DNA from: DATLLN01 sp963809205
GTDB lineage: Bacteria; Actinomycetota; Thermoleophilia; Gaiellales; JAICJC01
Reading direction: 5' to 3'
DNA length: 64,000 nucleotides
Assembly: GCA_963809205.1 (NCBI GenBank)
Contig: CAWEIS010000003.1
Coordinates: 372,001-436,000 of the forward strand
Shown: positions 33,395 through 42,364 of the stretch, in pieces
How the letters are laid out: each line of letters opens with the position of its first letter
Position numbering within the stretch: position 1 is the stretch's first letter
The notes under the pieces: generated by a model
What the model saw: only the letters and a program-made list of their open reading frames with translations
Told to the model about the DNA's origin: nothing
Database searches by the model: none
Made by a program: the position numbers and the translations under genes

Positions 33395-33745
33395 CACGGC
33401 CCGGCGGTACCAGAGCTGGCGGAGGAGTAAGGGGCCCCGGTGCCGCCGGGTTCTCTCGTGTCGGCTCTTGCTCGCTACCCCGCATGGCGGCACGCTCAAA
33501 CCACCAATTGACTGCCAGCTTCGTGACAGACGCCGCGTAACCACGCCGTTCTCGCGGCTAGTCGCGCCACAGTGTGCCGTGCCACTGCACCCAGCACGCG
33601 TCGGACTCTCGTGAAGCCGGGGATCCGCCTCACGGTCGCCGTTCGCTGGCGCGGAACCGGGTGCTCGCGGAGCGCGGCCCGAACTCGGCGGCAGAGGCAG
33701 ACCAGATGTGGTTTAGTGGCAGGTGCAACCAAGTGAGGAGGCGTG
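33395..33745. other. 351-bp gap without a recognisable gene
   Basis: I find no convincing protein or RNA gene. A partial GTCTGAC-centred palindrome lies just before it inside the cyclase gene (33375-33383). The last 20 bp hold the ribosome-binding site GAGGAGG of the next gene. Confidence 0.4.
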
Positions 33746-34039
33746 ATGGCCATCTGTCGGATGATCGAGACAGGAGCCACCCCTGACCAGTACGAGCAGG
33801 TTCGCGCTCGGGTTGGGTTGGGCGACGAGGTGCCGCCCGGCGGCGTGCTCCATATCGCTGCGAAAGGCGACGACGGCATGATTCGCGTGATCGAGGTCTG
33901 GGAGACTCGGGAGCACGCGGAAGAGTTCACCAAGAGGGTGATGGCCGCGCGCGAAGACCTCGGCATCGGCAGTGATCGGCCGATGATCCAATACCTCGAA
34001 GTTCATCGGCTCGCACAGACCCTCGGATCACCGGCGTAA
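33746..34039 (+). CDS. Small dimeric alpha/beta-barrel protein (antibiotic monooxygenase-like)
   Basis: These 97 residues show the ferredoxin-like pattern of ABM or stress-response barrel proteins: ICRMIETGATPDQYEQVRARV, then VLHIAAKGDDGMIRVIEVWETREHAEEFTKRVM. The protein has no catalytic residue that I can assign. GAGGAGG stands 5 bp upstream of ATG 33746; a GTG precedes it in frame. A similar protein is encoded at 56,706-57,011 on the other strand, sharing the pattern of an N-terminal strand, a YEQ/YEAS helix, and the VxDSxExWERF or WETREHAEEF segment. Confidence 0.72.
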   Translation: MAICRMIETGATPDQYEQVRARVGLGDEVPPGGVLHIAAKGDDGMIRVIEVWETREHAEEFTKRVMAAREDLGIGSDRPMIQYLEVHRLAQTLGSPA

Positions 34040-34382
34040 CCCTCCCCGCATGGGGCGTTGGCGGTGCAGTGCGAACGTGATGCCGGCGCCCCATTGCCTG
34101 ATCTGATGCATCTGTGAGGACGGAACGGCGTCACCGGGGCCGTCGCTCTCCGACTGCGCCCGCCGCGTGCCTCTGCGTGTCCCTCGTGACGGATCCAGCT
34201 TTGAGCGGCTTGGTTACGCCATAAGAGGCGCCGAGGGGTACTTTCGTACTGTAGGGTTCGGAGCGCGGTTCCGTGGGCCCCACACCGCGAGTCGTCTCCC
34301 CTGGAGACTGTGGAGCCCGCGCTGGTGGCCCACGGGCCGCACCTCCGTCTGCTCAACGCGACGGCTCGCCGGCGGGTGCCTC
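34040..34382. other. 343-bp gap without a recognisable gene
   Basis: Plus-strand frames here lack protein-like composition and ribosome-binding sites. A small inverted repeat, GTACTTTCGTAC, lies near 34240, but with no T-tract. I see nothing else. Confidence 0.35.
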
Positions 34383-34886
34383 CTATCGCGACCCGGCGGC
34401 GTACCGGGCCATCTCGCGCCCGTAGTAGGTGTGCATCCCCTCGTACGTCATGCCGGACTTCTCCATCACCCGCAGCGACGCCGGATTATCCGGCCAGGCG
34501 AGGCCGATGATCCTGTCGAGCCCGAGATCGGCGAAGCCGTGGTCGAGGCAGGCGCGCGCGGCCTCGGTGGCGTAGCCCTGGCCCCAGTGGTCGCGGACGA
34601 TGTAGTACGCGATCTCGACCTCCGGCCCGGTGAACTCGACCTGCACCATCCCGCACTCGCCGACGAACTCGTCTCGCTCGCGGTCGATCAGGGCGTACAG
34701 GCTGAAGCCGTGCTCCTCCTGGTGTGCCATCAACCGGGCCAGGCTGGCGGCGGTCTCCTCGCGCGTGTGGGCGCCGCCCGACCCGCCCGAGTAGCGCATC
34801 GTCTCCTCGTCGCCGTACATCCGGAACAGCCCGTCGAGGTCGGTCTCCTGGAACGGGCGGATGTCGAGGCGATCGGTGCTGAGCAC
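34383..34886 (-). CDS. GNAT family N-acetyltransferase (RimJ/RimL-like)
   Basis: This is a 167-residue acetyl-CoA-dependent acyltransferase. It opens with LSTDRLDIRPFQETDLDGLF, typical of the RimJ/RimL group, and the acetyl-CoA loop is RDHWGQGYATEAARACLDHGF followed by RIIGLAWPDNPASLRVMEKSGM. These enzymes acetylate ribosomal protein N-termini or small amines; the substrate here is unknown. It is divergent from the secreted-protein gene with a gap of 25 bp. Confidence 0.9.
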   Translation of the reverse strand: MLSTDRLDIRPFQETDLDGLFRMYGDEETMRYSGGSGGAHTREETAASLARLMAHQEEHGFSLYALIDRERDEFVGECGMVQVEFTGPEVEIAYYIVRDHWGQGYATEAARACLDHGFADLGLDRIIGLAWPDNPASLRVMEKSGMTYEGMHTYYGREMARYAAGSR

Positions 34887-34911
34887 CGCCAGATGCTATC
34901 CGCGATGCGGT

Positions 34912-35656
34912 ATGGTTGCGCAAGAAGCAGTCGTGGCACGCGTCTCCCCGCAAGCAGCTCAGCGCGTGGTCGCGGCGCTCCTGGCCACGGCGTGGATGCT
35001 GGTGGCCGCAGGGAGCGCCGGAGCCGCCACGCTGGACGTCAACACCGGCGCCTCGCCGCACTACGCGGGGTGGAAGGGGCCGATCTCGCTGACGATCACG
35101 CTCGGCGTCGGACGACCCGCCGGACGCCACCTTCACGATGGCCTGGGACAACGACGCCTCGTCGATCCAACCGGCGGGCGGCTCCGGGCCCTGCGCGTCC
35201 CAGTCAGGCCAGACGACCCTGCAGTGCGAGCTCACGCAGGGCGCCACGGTGGGGACGCACACGCTCAAGGTGCGCAGCGACGACACCGGCGGGACGGTCA
35301 AGTCGGTGTCCGTGACCGTGGTGGCGCACCTCAACCAGCGAGTGGTCAGCGCCGGCCCGTCACCGTTCTATCCCTACCGGCACGACGGCTTCCGCGATCA
35401 GGTCAACCTGGTGTTCGTGATCAGCAAGAACGCGAGCGCGTGGTTCCAGGTCAAGAACACGCAGGGCACGATCGTCCGGCACTCGCCGCACCGGTTCTTC
35501 ACGGCCGGCCGGCACACGATGCACTGGGGCGGCGACAACGACAGCGGCCGGCTGGTGCGCGCGAACCACTACTACTGGATCCGGCTGTTGACGAGCTCCG
35601 GCGGCGAGTCGCGGGTCGGCGACTGGCACCGGGTGTACGCTCGCCGCGTCGGCTGA
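34912..35656 (+). CDS. Secreted protein with Ig-like/FlgD-like domain (apparent 1-nt insertion)
   Basis: The N-terminus has a signal peptide (VVAALLATAWMLVAAGSAGAA), then TLDVNTGASPHYAGWKGPISLTITLG. The frame shifts near 35105-35110, where one extra G in GGCGTCGG appears; beyond it the protein continues as DDPPDATFTMAWDNDASS through TVKSVSVTVVAHLNQRVV to HTMHWGGDNDSGRLVRANHYYWIRL. The C-terminal part resembles the FlgD Ig-like fold (a G-x-D-N/D-x-G turn, then YY.I). The function is unknown, probably at the cell surface. The joined protein would have about 248 residues. Confidence 0.7.
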
Positions 35657-35657
35657 G

Positions 35658-36056
35658 TCAGCCGCGGCGCAGCGCGACGGCTTCGATCTCGACCAGCTGG
35701 CCGGTGTAGCCCAGCACCGAGACGCCGAGCAGCGTGCTCGGCGGCCTGGCGTCGCCGAACGCCTCGGCCACGACGTCCCAGGCCCGGACGAGATCCGCCT
35801 GCTCGGCGGAGGCGACATAGACGGTCGTCTTCAGCACCTCGTCGAATCCGGCCCCGGCGGCCTCGAGCGCCGTCCGCAGGTTGGCCACGCAGCGCCGGGT
35901 CTGGGCGGGGATGTCCGGCCCGTCGACCACGTCGCCGGACTCGTCCAGCGGGCACGCGCCGGCCGCGAAGACCAGGTCGCCCGGACCGGCGACCGCCGCG
36001 TAATGGTACGGCGCGCCGGGGAAAAGACCCGGAGCGTCGACACGTCTAACGGACAT
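35658..36056 (-). CDS. RidA family protein (enamine/imine deaminase)
   Basis: This is 132 residues of the RidA/YjgF/UK114 family, trimeric proteins that hydrolyse reactive 2-aminoacrylate-type enamines. Marks are YHYAAVAGPGDLVFAAGACPLD, DIPAQTRRCVANLRTALEAAG and VLKTTVYVA; the Arg of the QTRRCVANL region fits the usual active-site context. The start at ATG 36056 gives normal length. It is convergent with the secreted-protein gene, one base apart, and divergent from the lysyl oxidase gene. Enamine clean-up suits a cell with many PLP enzymes, but that link is inference. Confidence 0.9.
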   Translation of the reverse strand: MSVRRVDAPGLFPGAPYHYAAVAGPGDLVFAAGACPLDESGDVVDGPDIPAQTRRCVANLRTALEAAGAGFDEVLKTTVYVASAEQADLVRAWDVVAEAFGDARPPSTLLGVSVLGYTGQLVEIEAVALRRG

Positions 36057-36140
36057 GGCGATGCACTCTACCGACGGTGACCCAGTCCGCTTGACCGATC
36101 GGGCGACCGCCCGTACGCTCGAATCAGTCCAGGCAGGAGT

Positions 36141-37697
36141 ATGGAAGGCGGTGAGGTGACCGTGGCTCGACTGGCGCATGCCCTGCGCCGCTTCTGGGCG
36201 CTCGGCGTTGCCGTGGTGCTCGGCGGCGGCGTGCTCGCCGGATCGGCGGTTGCCAATGCTCCGCAGAGCGAGCCCGACCTCGTGGCGCTGCTGCCGACGA
36301 CGACCGGCCACATCGCGCCGATCTACGTCGACACGCACACCGTCCCCGGCAAGGAGCTGTACCGCTTCAGCGCCGTGATCAAGAACCTGGGCGGGGCCAT
36401 GGACCTGTACAAGGACCCGTCGACCGGCGCCGCGATGCAGGTGGTCTGGCCCGGCGGCGACCCGACGACGATGCCCGATCCGAACATCGTGCCGAGCGGG
36501 GGCGAGGTGCACAACCTGACGCAGGCGAACGGCGCGTACTTCATCTTCAACCCGAGCCAGGGCCATAACCACTGGCACTTCCAGCAGGCCGCGCAGTACT
36601 CGCTGATCATGCCCGACGGCACGATCCGCTACTCCGACAAGGTCGGCTTCTGCATGTGGGACAGCTGGGTGATGGACGGCGGGTCGTCGACCAAGTACTT
36701 CCCCGTGTACTACAAGGGCGTCGGCCCGACCACCTGGTGCGCACCGCGCGACCCGTCGGCCACGTTCACGCACATGGGCATCTCGCGCAACTACGGCGAC
36801 CTGTACGCGGCGCAGTCGACCGACCAGTGGGTTGATATCACCGGCCTCACGCCCGGCCCGTACCGCATCCGCGGCGTCGTCAATCCGAACGGGTACATCA
36901 TCGAGTCGGATCCGAACAACAACGACCTGACGGTGACGCGCACGATCCCGGGCACCAAGGCGCTGGACTCGACGACCACGACCACCGCCGGCACGAGCAA
37001 GACGTTCGAGATCTCCGGTGAGGTGTTCGCACCGGATGTTCCCGCGCGCAGCGGCATCGCCGTCGGCCAGCCCGGCTGTAGCGACGTGCGCAAGGACATC
37101 GGCTGCTACACGTACACCTCCGCCAACGGCCCGCTGACGTTCGACATCGGCCAGCAGCCGCAGCACGGGACGGTCACCATCGAGTCGCACACCGGCGTGC
37201 ACGCCACCGTGCGCTATGTCCCGGACAGCGGCTTCTTGGGCACGGACAGCTTCACCTTCCGCGTAACCGACGGCCGCGGACTGACCAGCGACCCGGGCAC
37301 GGTGACCGTGAAGACAACGGCACCCATGGTGCACACGTCGATTGGCGCCAGCATGAGCCGTCACGTTGGGTCGCGCTACACCTACATCTACGTGCACGGC
37401 AAGCTCTCGCCGGCCGCGACCCAGAACCTGACGTTGCACTACAAGGGCGTGCATGCGATTCGGTGGACGACGCTGCGCACCAAGCGAACGGCGTCGAACG
37501 GCACGGTCAGTGTGACGATTCGCATGTCGCACCGCACGAACCGGTGGTCGACGATCGATGCCAAGGGACAACGCATGGGCGATCACTACACGGGCGCCGC
37601 AGGGCGCGTTCCAGCTGCGGTGGACGTTCGGCGGATCGGGCACCCAGACGTCGGCAACCAGCCGGACACTGCTCACCAAAGGTCGCTGAGCGAGTAA
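36141..37697 (+). CDS. Secreted lysyl oxidase-like protein with C-terminal Ig/cadherin-like domain (3' frameshift)
   Basis: This is about 515 residues with an N-terminal hydrophobic signal. Residues about 45-270 match the prokaryotic lysyl oxidase family, copper enzymes that oxidise peptidyl lysine side chains: the copper-binding set is His142, His144 and His146 in GHNHWHFQQAAQYSL, with a downstream KVGFCMWDSW. After a Thr-rich linker comes a cadherin/Big-like repeat (PLTFDIGQQPQHGTVTIE to FLGTDSFTFRVTDGRG). Near 37605 the frame appears to shift: another frame gives the more plausible end FQLRWTFGGSGTQTS to LLTKGR and TGA at 37689. Whether the Tyr-derived quinone cofactor site is present I cannot tell. 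Confidence 0.78.
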   Translation: MEGGEVTVARLAHALRRFWALGVAVVLGGGVLAGSAVANAPQSEPDLVALLPTTTGHIAPIYVDTHTVPGKELYRFSAVIKNLGGAMDLYKDPSTGAAMQVVWPGGDPTTMPDPNIVPSGGEVHNLTQANGAYFIFNPSQGHNHWHFQQAAQYSLIMPDGTIRYSDKVGFCMWDSWVMDGGSSTKYFPVYYKGVGPTTWCAPRDPSATFTHMGISRNYGDLYAAQSTDQWVDITGLTPGPYRIRGVVNPNGYIIESDPNNNDLTVTRTIPGTKALDSTTTTTAGTSKTFEISGEVFAPDVPARSGIAVGQPGCSDVRKDIGCYTYTSANGPLTFDIGQQPQHGTVTIESHTGVHATVRYVPDSGFLGTDSFTFRVTDGRGLTSDPGTVTVKTTAPMVHTSIGASMSRHVGSRYTYIYVHGKLSPAATQNLTLHYKGVHAIRWTTLRTKRTASNGTVSVTIRMSHRTNRWSTIDAKGQRMGDHYTGAAGRVPAAVDVRRIGHPDVGNQPDTAHQRSLSE

Positions 37698-37703
37698 CAC
37701 AAC

Positions 37704-37732
37704 TTGCCAGACGGCCGCCGGACGCGTACCGT
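37704..37732 (+). promoter_or_regulatory. Promoter (TTGCCA-17-TACCGT) of the FHA-ABC/kinase operon
   Basis: TTGCCA (37704-37709) and TACCGT (37727-37732) stand at the ideal 17-bp spacing. The -10 ends 8 bp before the ATG at 37741, so the mRNA would have almost no 5' leader. Confidence 0.6.
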
Positions 37733-37740
37733 CGCACTGA

Positions 37741-40197
37741 ATGCGCGTCGGGGAGCTCCACATCCGCGTGCGTGGACGAGAACATCGGTTTCCCGATCCA
37801 CGCATCGTCCGGATCGGTCGTGATCCGGCTTCAGACGTTGTCCTGGATGACGCGACTGTGTCGAGGTTGCATGCAACATTCGAGCCCTCGTCGCACGGCT
37901 GGGTATTCCGCGACGCCGGAAGCACGCACGGCTCGTACCTCGAAGACGGCGAGCAGACCGGCCGGCTGGTGATCGCCCCGGGACGCATCGTCCGGCTGCG
38001 GCTCGGCGACGCGATGGGCGACACGATCGAGGTCGAGGCGCTGGACGAGCTGCGCGAGGTCGCGACCGGGCCGCCGTCACAGGCGGTGACGCAGCTCGGG
38101 CGGCTGTCGGGCGTGCACCGGCTGGTCGCGACCCGGGTGCGGATCGGGCGCGACCCGGACAACGACCTGGTGCTCGAGGACCTGCAGGTCTCGCGCCGGC
38201 ACGCGGAGCTGCTGGGCACCGGCGAGCAGTGGGAGTTGCGCGACCTGGGCAGCCACAACGGCACATACGTCAACGGCCGCTCGGTGGCGTCCGCCGTGCT
38301 CAGCCCGGGCGACGTGATCGGCATCGGCGCACACGTGCTGCGGTTCACCGGCGACCGGCTGGACGAGTACCTCGACCAGGGAGCCGCGTGGCTGCTGGCG
38401 CTGGGAGTCACCGTCACGGTGGGCGGAGGGCGGACGATCTTGAACGACGTCAGCTTCCCCCTGGAGCCGTCCAGCCTGCTGGCGGTGGTCGGGCCCTCCG
38501 GCGCGGGGAAGAGCACGCTGCTCGGTGCGCTGACGGGTTCCCGCCCGGCGACGGCCGGCAGCGTTGTCTACGGCGGACGTGACCTGTACGCCGCGTACGC
38601 GGAGCTGCAGAGCCGGATGGGCTACGTGCCGCAGGAGGACGTGCTGCACCGCCAGCTGCGGGTCTCGACCGCCCTGGAGTACGCCGCGAAGCTGCGGTTC
38701 CCGCCGGACGTGCCGGCCGCGGACCGGTCGGCGAGAGTCGCCGAGGTGCTCTCCGAGCTCAACCTGACCGAGCGCGCCGGCGCGCGCATCGACACGCTGT
38801 CGGGCGGCCAGCGCAAGCGGGTCAGCGTCGCCCTCGAGCTGCTCACCCGGCCGGCGCTGCTGTTCCTGGACGAGCCGACGTCCGGTCTCGACCCCGGTAA
38901 CGAGGAGCAGCTGATGCAGCTGCTGCGCGAGCTGGCGGACGGCGGCCGGACGGTGATCGTGGTCACCCACAGCGTGCAGAGCATCGACGTCTGCGACCGC
39001 GTGCTGTTCCTCGCGCCCGGCGGGACGACCGCGTTCTTCGGTCCGCCGGCCGAGGTGCTGCCGTACTTCGGCAGCCACGGCGACTTCGAGCGGTACAGCG
39101 AGGTGTTCCGGGCGATCGACGAACAGCGCGACCGCAGCTGGAGCGACCTGTTCCGCTCGGCGCCGCTGCATGAGCGGTATATCGCAGGCCCCCTGGGCGA
39201 GGCGGGCGTCGCGCCGGCCTCGGGGGACACGACGCGGACCGAGGAGCACCGCCAGCGGGAGACGATCCGGCAGCTGGATGTGCTCACCCGGCGCGCCTAC
39301 GCGGTGTTGTGGAGCGACCGCCGCAACACGTTCCTGCTCGCAGCCCAGGCGCCGGTGTTCGGGCTGCTCTTCGCGCTGCGTATCGGCCCCGGCCGGATGT
39401 CCACATCGCACGGAGCCGAGGCGACGATGCTGCTGTGGCTGCTGGTGATCGGCGCGACGTGGCTGGGCACGGCCAACGCCATCCGCGAGATCGTCAAGGA
39501 GCAGGCGGTGTTCCGCAGGGAGCGCGCAATGGGGCTGTCGGTGCTCGCCTACGTCGGGTCGAAGGTGCTGCTGCTGGCGCCGCTGACGCTCGCGCAGACC
39601 ACCGTGATGACGCTGATCGCAACCTCGGGTCAGGAACTGCCGGCCATAGATCCCTCGGGGCTGGCGCGGATCGAGCAGTCCGGCGCCGTACTGTCCGGGC
39701 AACGGCTCGAGCTCGTGCTCGTGATCGGCATCGCCGGGCTGGCGGCGATGGCCGTCGGGCTGCTGATCTCGGCGATCGTCCGCAGCTCCGACCGTGCGAT
39801 GGCGCTGCTCCCGGTGGTGCTGATCGCGCAGGTCGTGGTCTCCGTCCCGTTCTTCGCGACCCGCAGCGCCGTGCTCGACCCGGTCGGCGTCGTCAGCAGC
39901 GCCCAGTGGACGATGGCGGCGGCTGCATCGACGACCGACCTCAACGACGTCCGTTCGGTCGACCTGGCGGTCACCGGGGCCGGACGGTCGGCGCTCGTCG
40001 ACCGGGAGCTGCCGGCGAACTCGAAGCGCGCGGTGGCCTCGGCGGCCACCGGCAGGGAGCGATGGGATCACACCGGGAGCACGTGGCTCCGAGACATGGG
40101 AGCCGCGCTCCTGCTCACCGGCGGTGCGCTCGGGCTGGCCGTGATCGTCCTGCAGCGGCGGGACCCTGTACGCTCGGCAGGGCGGGAGAAGGTCTAG
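37741..40197 (+). CDS. ABC transporter with two N-terminal FHA domains (ABCG-type ATPase fused to permease)
   Basis: This is 818 residues: FHA domain 1 at about 22-75 (RIGRDPASDVVLDDATVSRLHA), FHA domain 2 at about 120-190 (RIGRDPDNDLVLEDLQVSRRHAEL, GSHNGTYVNG), an ABC ATPase at about 215-430 (Walker A GPSGAGKST 251-259, signature LSGGQRKR, LLFLDEPTSGLD), then an ABC-2 type permease with about six helices from 520 on. This is the layout of mycobacterial Rv1747, whose FHA domains bind phosphothreonines made by its partner kinase. Here the Ser/Thr kinase follows immediately (TAGTG overlap), which strongly suggests control by phosphorylation. The cargo, probably a lipid or glycan, is unknown. 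Confidence 0.93.
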   Translation: MRVGELHIRVRGREHRFPDPRIVRIGRDPASDVVLDDATVSRLHATFEPSSHGWVFRDAGSTHGSYLEDGEQTGRLVIAPGRIVRLRLGDAMGDTIEVEALDELREVATGPPSQAVTQLGRLSGVHRLVATRVRIGRDPDNDLVLEDLQVSRRHAELLGTGEQWELRDLGSHNGTYVNGRSVASAVLSPGDVIGIGAHVLRFTGDRLDEYLDQGAAWLLALGVTVTVGGGRTILNDVSFPLEPSSLLAVVGPSGAGKSTLLGALTGSRPATAGSVVYGGRDLYAAYAELQSRMGYVPQEDVLHRQLRVSTALEYAAKLRFPPDVPAADRSARVAEVLSELNLTERAGARIDTLSGGQRKRVSVALELLTRPALLFLDEPTSGLDPGNEEQLMQLLRELADGGRTVIVVTHSVQSIDVCDRVLFLAPGGTTAFFGPPAEVLPYFGSHGDFERYSEVFRAIDEQRDRSWSDLFRSAPLHERYIAGPLGEAGVAPASGDTTRTEEHRQRETIRQLDVLTRRAYAVLWSDRRNTFLLAAQAPVFGLLFALRIGPGRMSTSHGAEATMLLWLLVIGATWLGTANAIREIVKEQAVFRRERAMGLSVLAYVGSKVLLLAPLTLAQTTVMTLIATSGQELPAIDPSGLARIEQSGAVLSGQRLELVLVIGIAGLAAMAVGLLISAIVRSSDRAMALLPVVLIAQVVVSVPFFATRSAVLDPVGVVSSAQWTMAAAASTTDLNDVRSVDLAVTGAGRSALVDRELPANSKRAVASAATGRERWDHTGSTWLRDMGAALLLTGGALGLAVIVLQRRDPVRSAGREKV

Positions 40198-42323
40198 TGC
40201 ACGTCACTCGGCAGATCGGGCGGTATGAGATCGATCGCGAGATCGGTCGCGGCGGCACCGCGATCGTGTATCTCGCCCGCCAGGTCGACCTGGGACGCGA
40301 GGTGGCGCTCAAGGAGCTGTCGGCGTTCCACGCCGGCGACCGCCTGTTCGCGGAGCGGTTCCTGCGCGAGGCCCGCCTGGGCGGATCGCTCAACCACCCG
40401 AACATCGTCACCGTGTACGACTACTTCGAGCACGACGCGGTGCCGTACATCGCTATGGAGTACGTCGCGCGCGGATCGCTGCGCGCATACGCCGCGCCGC
40501 TGTCGACGGCCCAGTCGCTCGGTGTGCTCGAGGGGATGCTGGCCGGCCTGACACACGCCGAGGCGCGATCGATCGTCCACCGCGATCTGAAGCCCGAGAA
40601 CCTGATGGTCGCCGACGACGGCACGATCAAGATCGCCGACTTCGGCATCGCCAAGGCACTCAGCGGATCCGTCTCGATCAACCTGACCGAGACGGGGACG
40701 ACGGTCGGGACGCCGCACTACATGGCTCCGGAGCAGGCGATGGGCGAGCCGATCGGCCCGGGCACGGATCTCTACGCGACCGGGGCGATCGCCTACGAGC
40801 TGTTCACCGGCCGGCCGCCGTTCGGCAGCTCGGCGACGCCGATGGCGGTGCTGCTGCGCCACGTCAGCGAGCAGGCCGAACCGCCGATCGTGCACGATCC
40901 GGCGCTCGACCCGCGGATCTCGGACTGGATCATGCGAATGCTGGCGAAACGCCCCGAGGATCGTCCGGCCGGCGCCGAGGTGGCCTGGGAGGAGCTCGAG
41001 GACATCGCACTCGACCTGCTCGGTCCGAGGTGGCGGCGAAACGCGCGGCTGCTGGGCGACACCGCCGGCAAGGGATCGGCGTCGCCGACCGCGTCGGTGG
41101 TGCCGGTGCCGGTCGCGCCGACGATCACGGCGCGGACGCCCCCGACGCTGACCTCCAGCACGCCGCCGAGCACTCCGCCACCGTCGCAGCCACCGCCCAG
41201 CCGCCCGCCGGCCGAGCCCTCCGACCGCCGCCGGTGGCTGGGCGTCGGAGCCGCTCTGATCCTGCTGGTCACCGCCGCCGTCGCCGCATTCCTGGTTGTC
41301 GGGCGCGACGACTCGACGGGCTCCGGCGGCGGGAGCGCGCCAACGTCGACACTGACCCCAACGACCACGGTCGCCGTGAAGGCGGGGGCCGAACACGACG
41401 CCGGCGTTTTCCGCTCGGTGCTGCAGGGCGACGGCGCCGACGTCTGGCTGCTGCGCCGCGGACACGGCTCGGCGGGGAGCACGATCACCAGCGTGGCGCC
41501 CGAGGACGGCACGCTCGGAACGGAACATCCGATCCCGCGGTCGCTGATCGGCATGGGGATCGGGCCGACCAGCCTGTGGATGCTCGGCATGAAGACCGAG
41601 AAGTCGATCAACAGCGTGCTGGCCGAGGTCGACCCCGATACCGGCTCCACTATCCGCGAGATCCCGCTCCCCGGGCTCCCGGCGTGCCTGGAGCCGCCGG
41701 TCGGGCGGTGCAACCCCGTGGTGGGCGCGGGATCCGTGTGGGCGCCGATGGGCGGTGAGATCGTCCGCCAGTCGCTGGTCGGCGCCGCCAAGCTCGTGCA
41801 CTTCCCCCTCGAGGGGCGCCTATGGGATCTCTCGTACGGCAACGACGCGACCTGGGTGCTGTCCGGCGGGTCGCTGATACGCCTCGATCCCAACGGCGCG
41901 CCGCGCAAGTCGTTCAACCTGGCTGGCCGGCTGCCCGACGGCATCCAGCCGATCAACCTGATCGCGACGGACGACGCGATCTGGGTCGTCGCGCGGTCGC
42001 TGGACGCGGACGATCCGGTACCCGGCACGCTGATGCAGATCGACCCGGAGAGCGGCACCATCCAGCGGTCGTTCGAGCTGCCCGGGATCAGCGGCATCCA
42101 GATCGCGGACGGCGCCCTCTGGGTGGCACGTGAGGGACAGCTCGGCCGAGCGCCGAACACCGTCGAGGTGCGCAGCCTGACCACCGGGCTGCCGATCGGC
42201 AAGCCGACCGCGATTCCTCAGGCGGCGAAGTGGCTCGCGCCGGTGCCCGACGGCGTGATCGCATTGATGTACGACAAGCTGACTCAGCAGCGGACGCTGG
42301 TGAAGCTGACGGCATCGATGTAA
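40197..42323 (+). CDS. Transmembrane Ser/Thr protein kinase with extracellular propeller-like domain
   Basis: This is 708 residues. The kinase domain spans about 8-265: glycine loop IGRGGTAIVYLA, VALKELS with the catalytic Lys, HRDLKPENLM, DFGIAKAL and GTPHYMAPEQA. A Pro/Thr-rich juxtamembrane stretch leads to one membrane helix (about 347-368, WLGVGAALILLVTAAVAAF). The outer part is not PASTA but a repeated VWLL/LWML/VWAP/TWVL/IWVV-type beta pattern, like a small propeller of the YNCE/quinoprotein kind, probably a ligand or wall sensor. The GTG overlaps the stop of the FHA-ABC gene by one base (TAGTG). Its likely target is that exporter's FHA domains and linker. Confidence 0.94.
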   Translation: MHVTRQIGRYEIDREIGRGGTAIVYLARQVDLGREVALKELSAFHAGDRLFAERFLREARLGGSLNHPNIVTVYDYFEHDAVPYIAMEYVARGSLRAYAAPLSTAQSLGVLEGMLAGLTHAEARSIVHRDLKPENLMVADDGTIKIADFGIAKALSGSVSINLTETGTTVGTPHYMAPEQAMGEPIGPGTDLYATGAIAYELFTGRPPFGSSATPMAVLLRHVSEQAEPPIVHDPALDPRISDWIMRMLAKRPEDRPAGAEVAWEELEDIALDLLGPRWRRNARLLGDTAGKGSASPTASVVPVPVAPTITARTPPTLTSSTPPSTPPPSQPPPSRPPAEPSDRRRWLGVGAALILLVTAAVAAFLVVGRDDSTGSGGGSAPTSTLTPTTTVAVKAGAEHDAGVFRSVLQGDGADVWLLRRGHGSAGSTITSVAPEDGTLGTEHPIPRSLIGMGIGPTSLWMLGMKTEKSINSVLAEVDPDTGSTIREIPLPGLPACLEPPVGRCNPVVGAGSVWAPMGGEIVRQSLVGAAKLVHFPLEGRLWDLSYGNDATWVLSGGSLIRLDPNGAPRKSFNLAGRLPDGIQPINLIATDDAIWVVARSLDADDPVPGTLMQIDPESGTIQRSFELPGISGIQIADGALWVAREGQLGRAPNTVEVRSLTTGLPIGKPTAIPQAAKWLAPVPDGVIALMYDKLTQQRTLVKLTASM

Positions 42324-42364
42324 CAGCGACGTCTGCTCCCAGCCGGAGGGGGCCGCCGGCGGCG

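Noticed and set aside
35658..38516. 952-codon minus-strand open frame
   Set aside because: Only its last 132 codons (RidA) are real; the rest is antisense to the lysyl oxidase and FHA-ABC genes.
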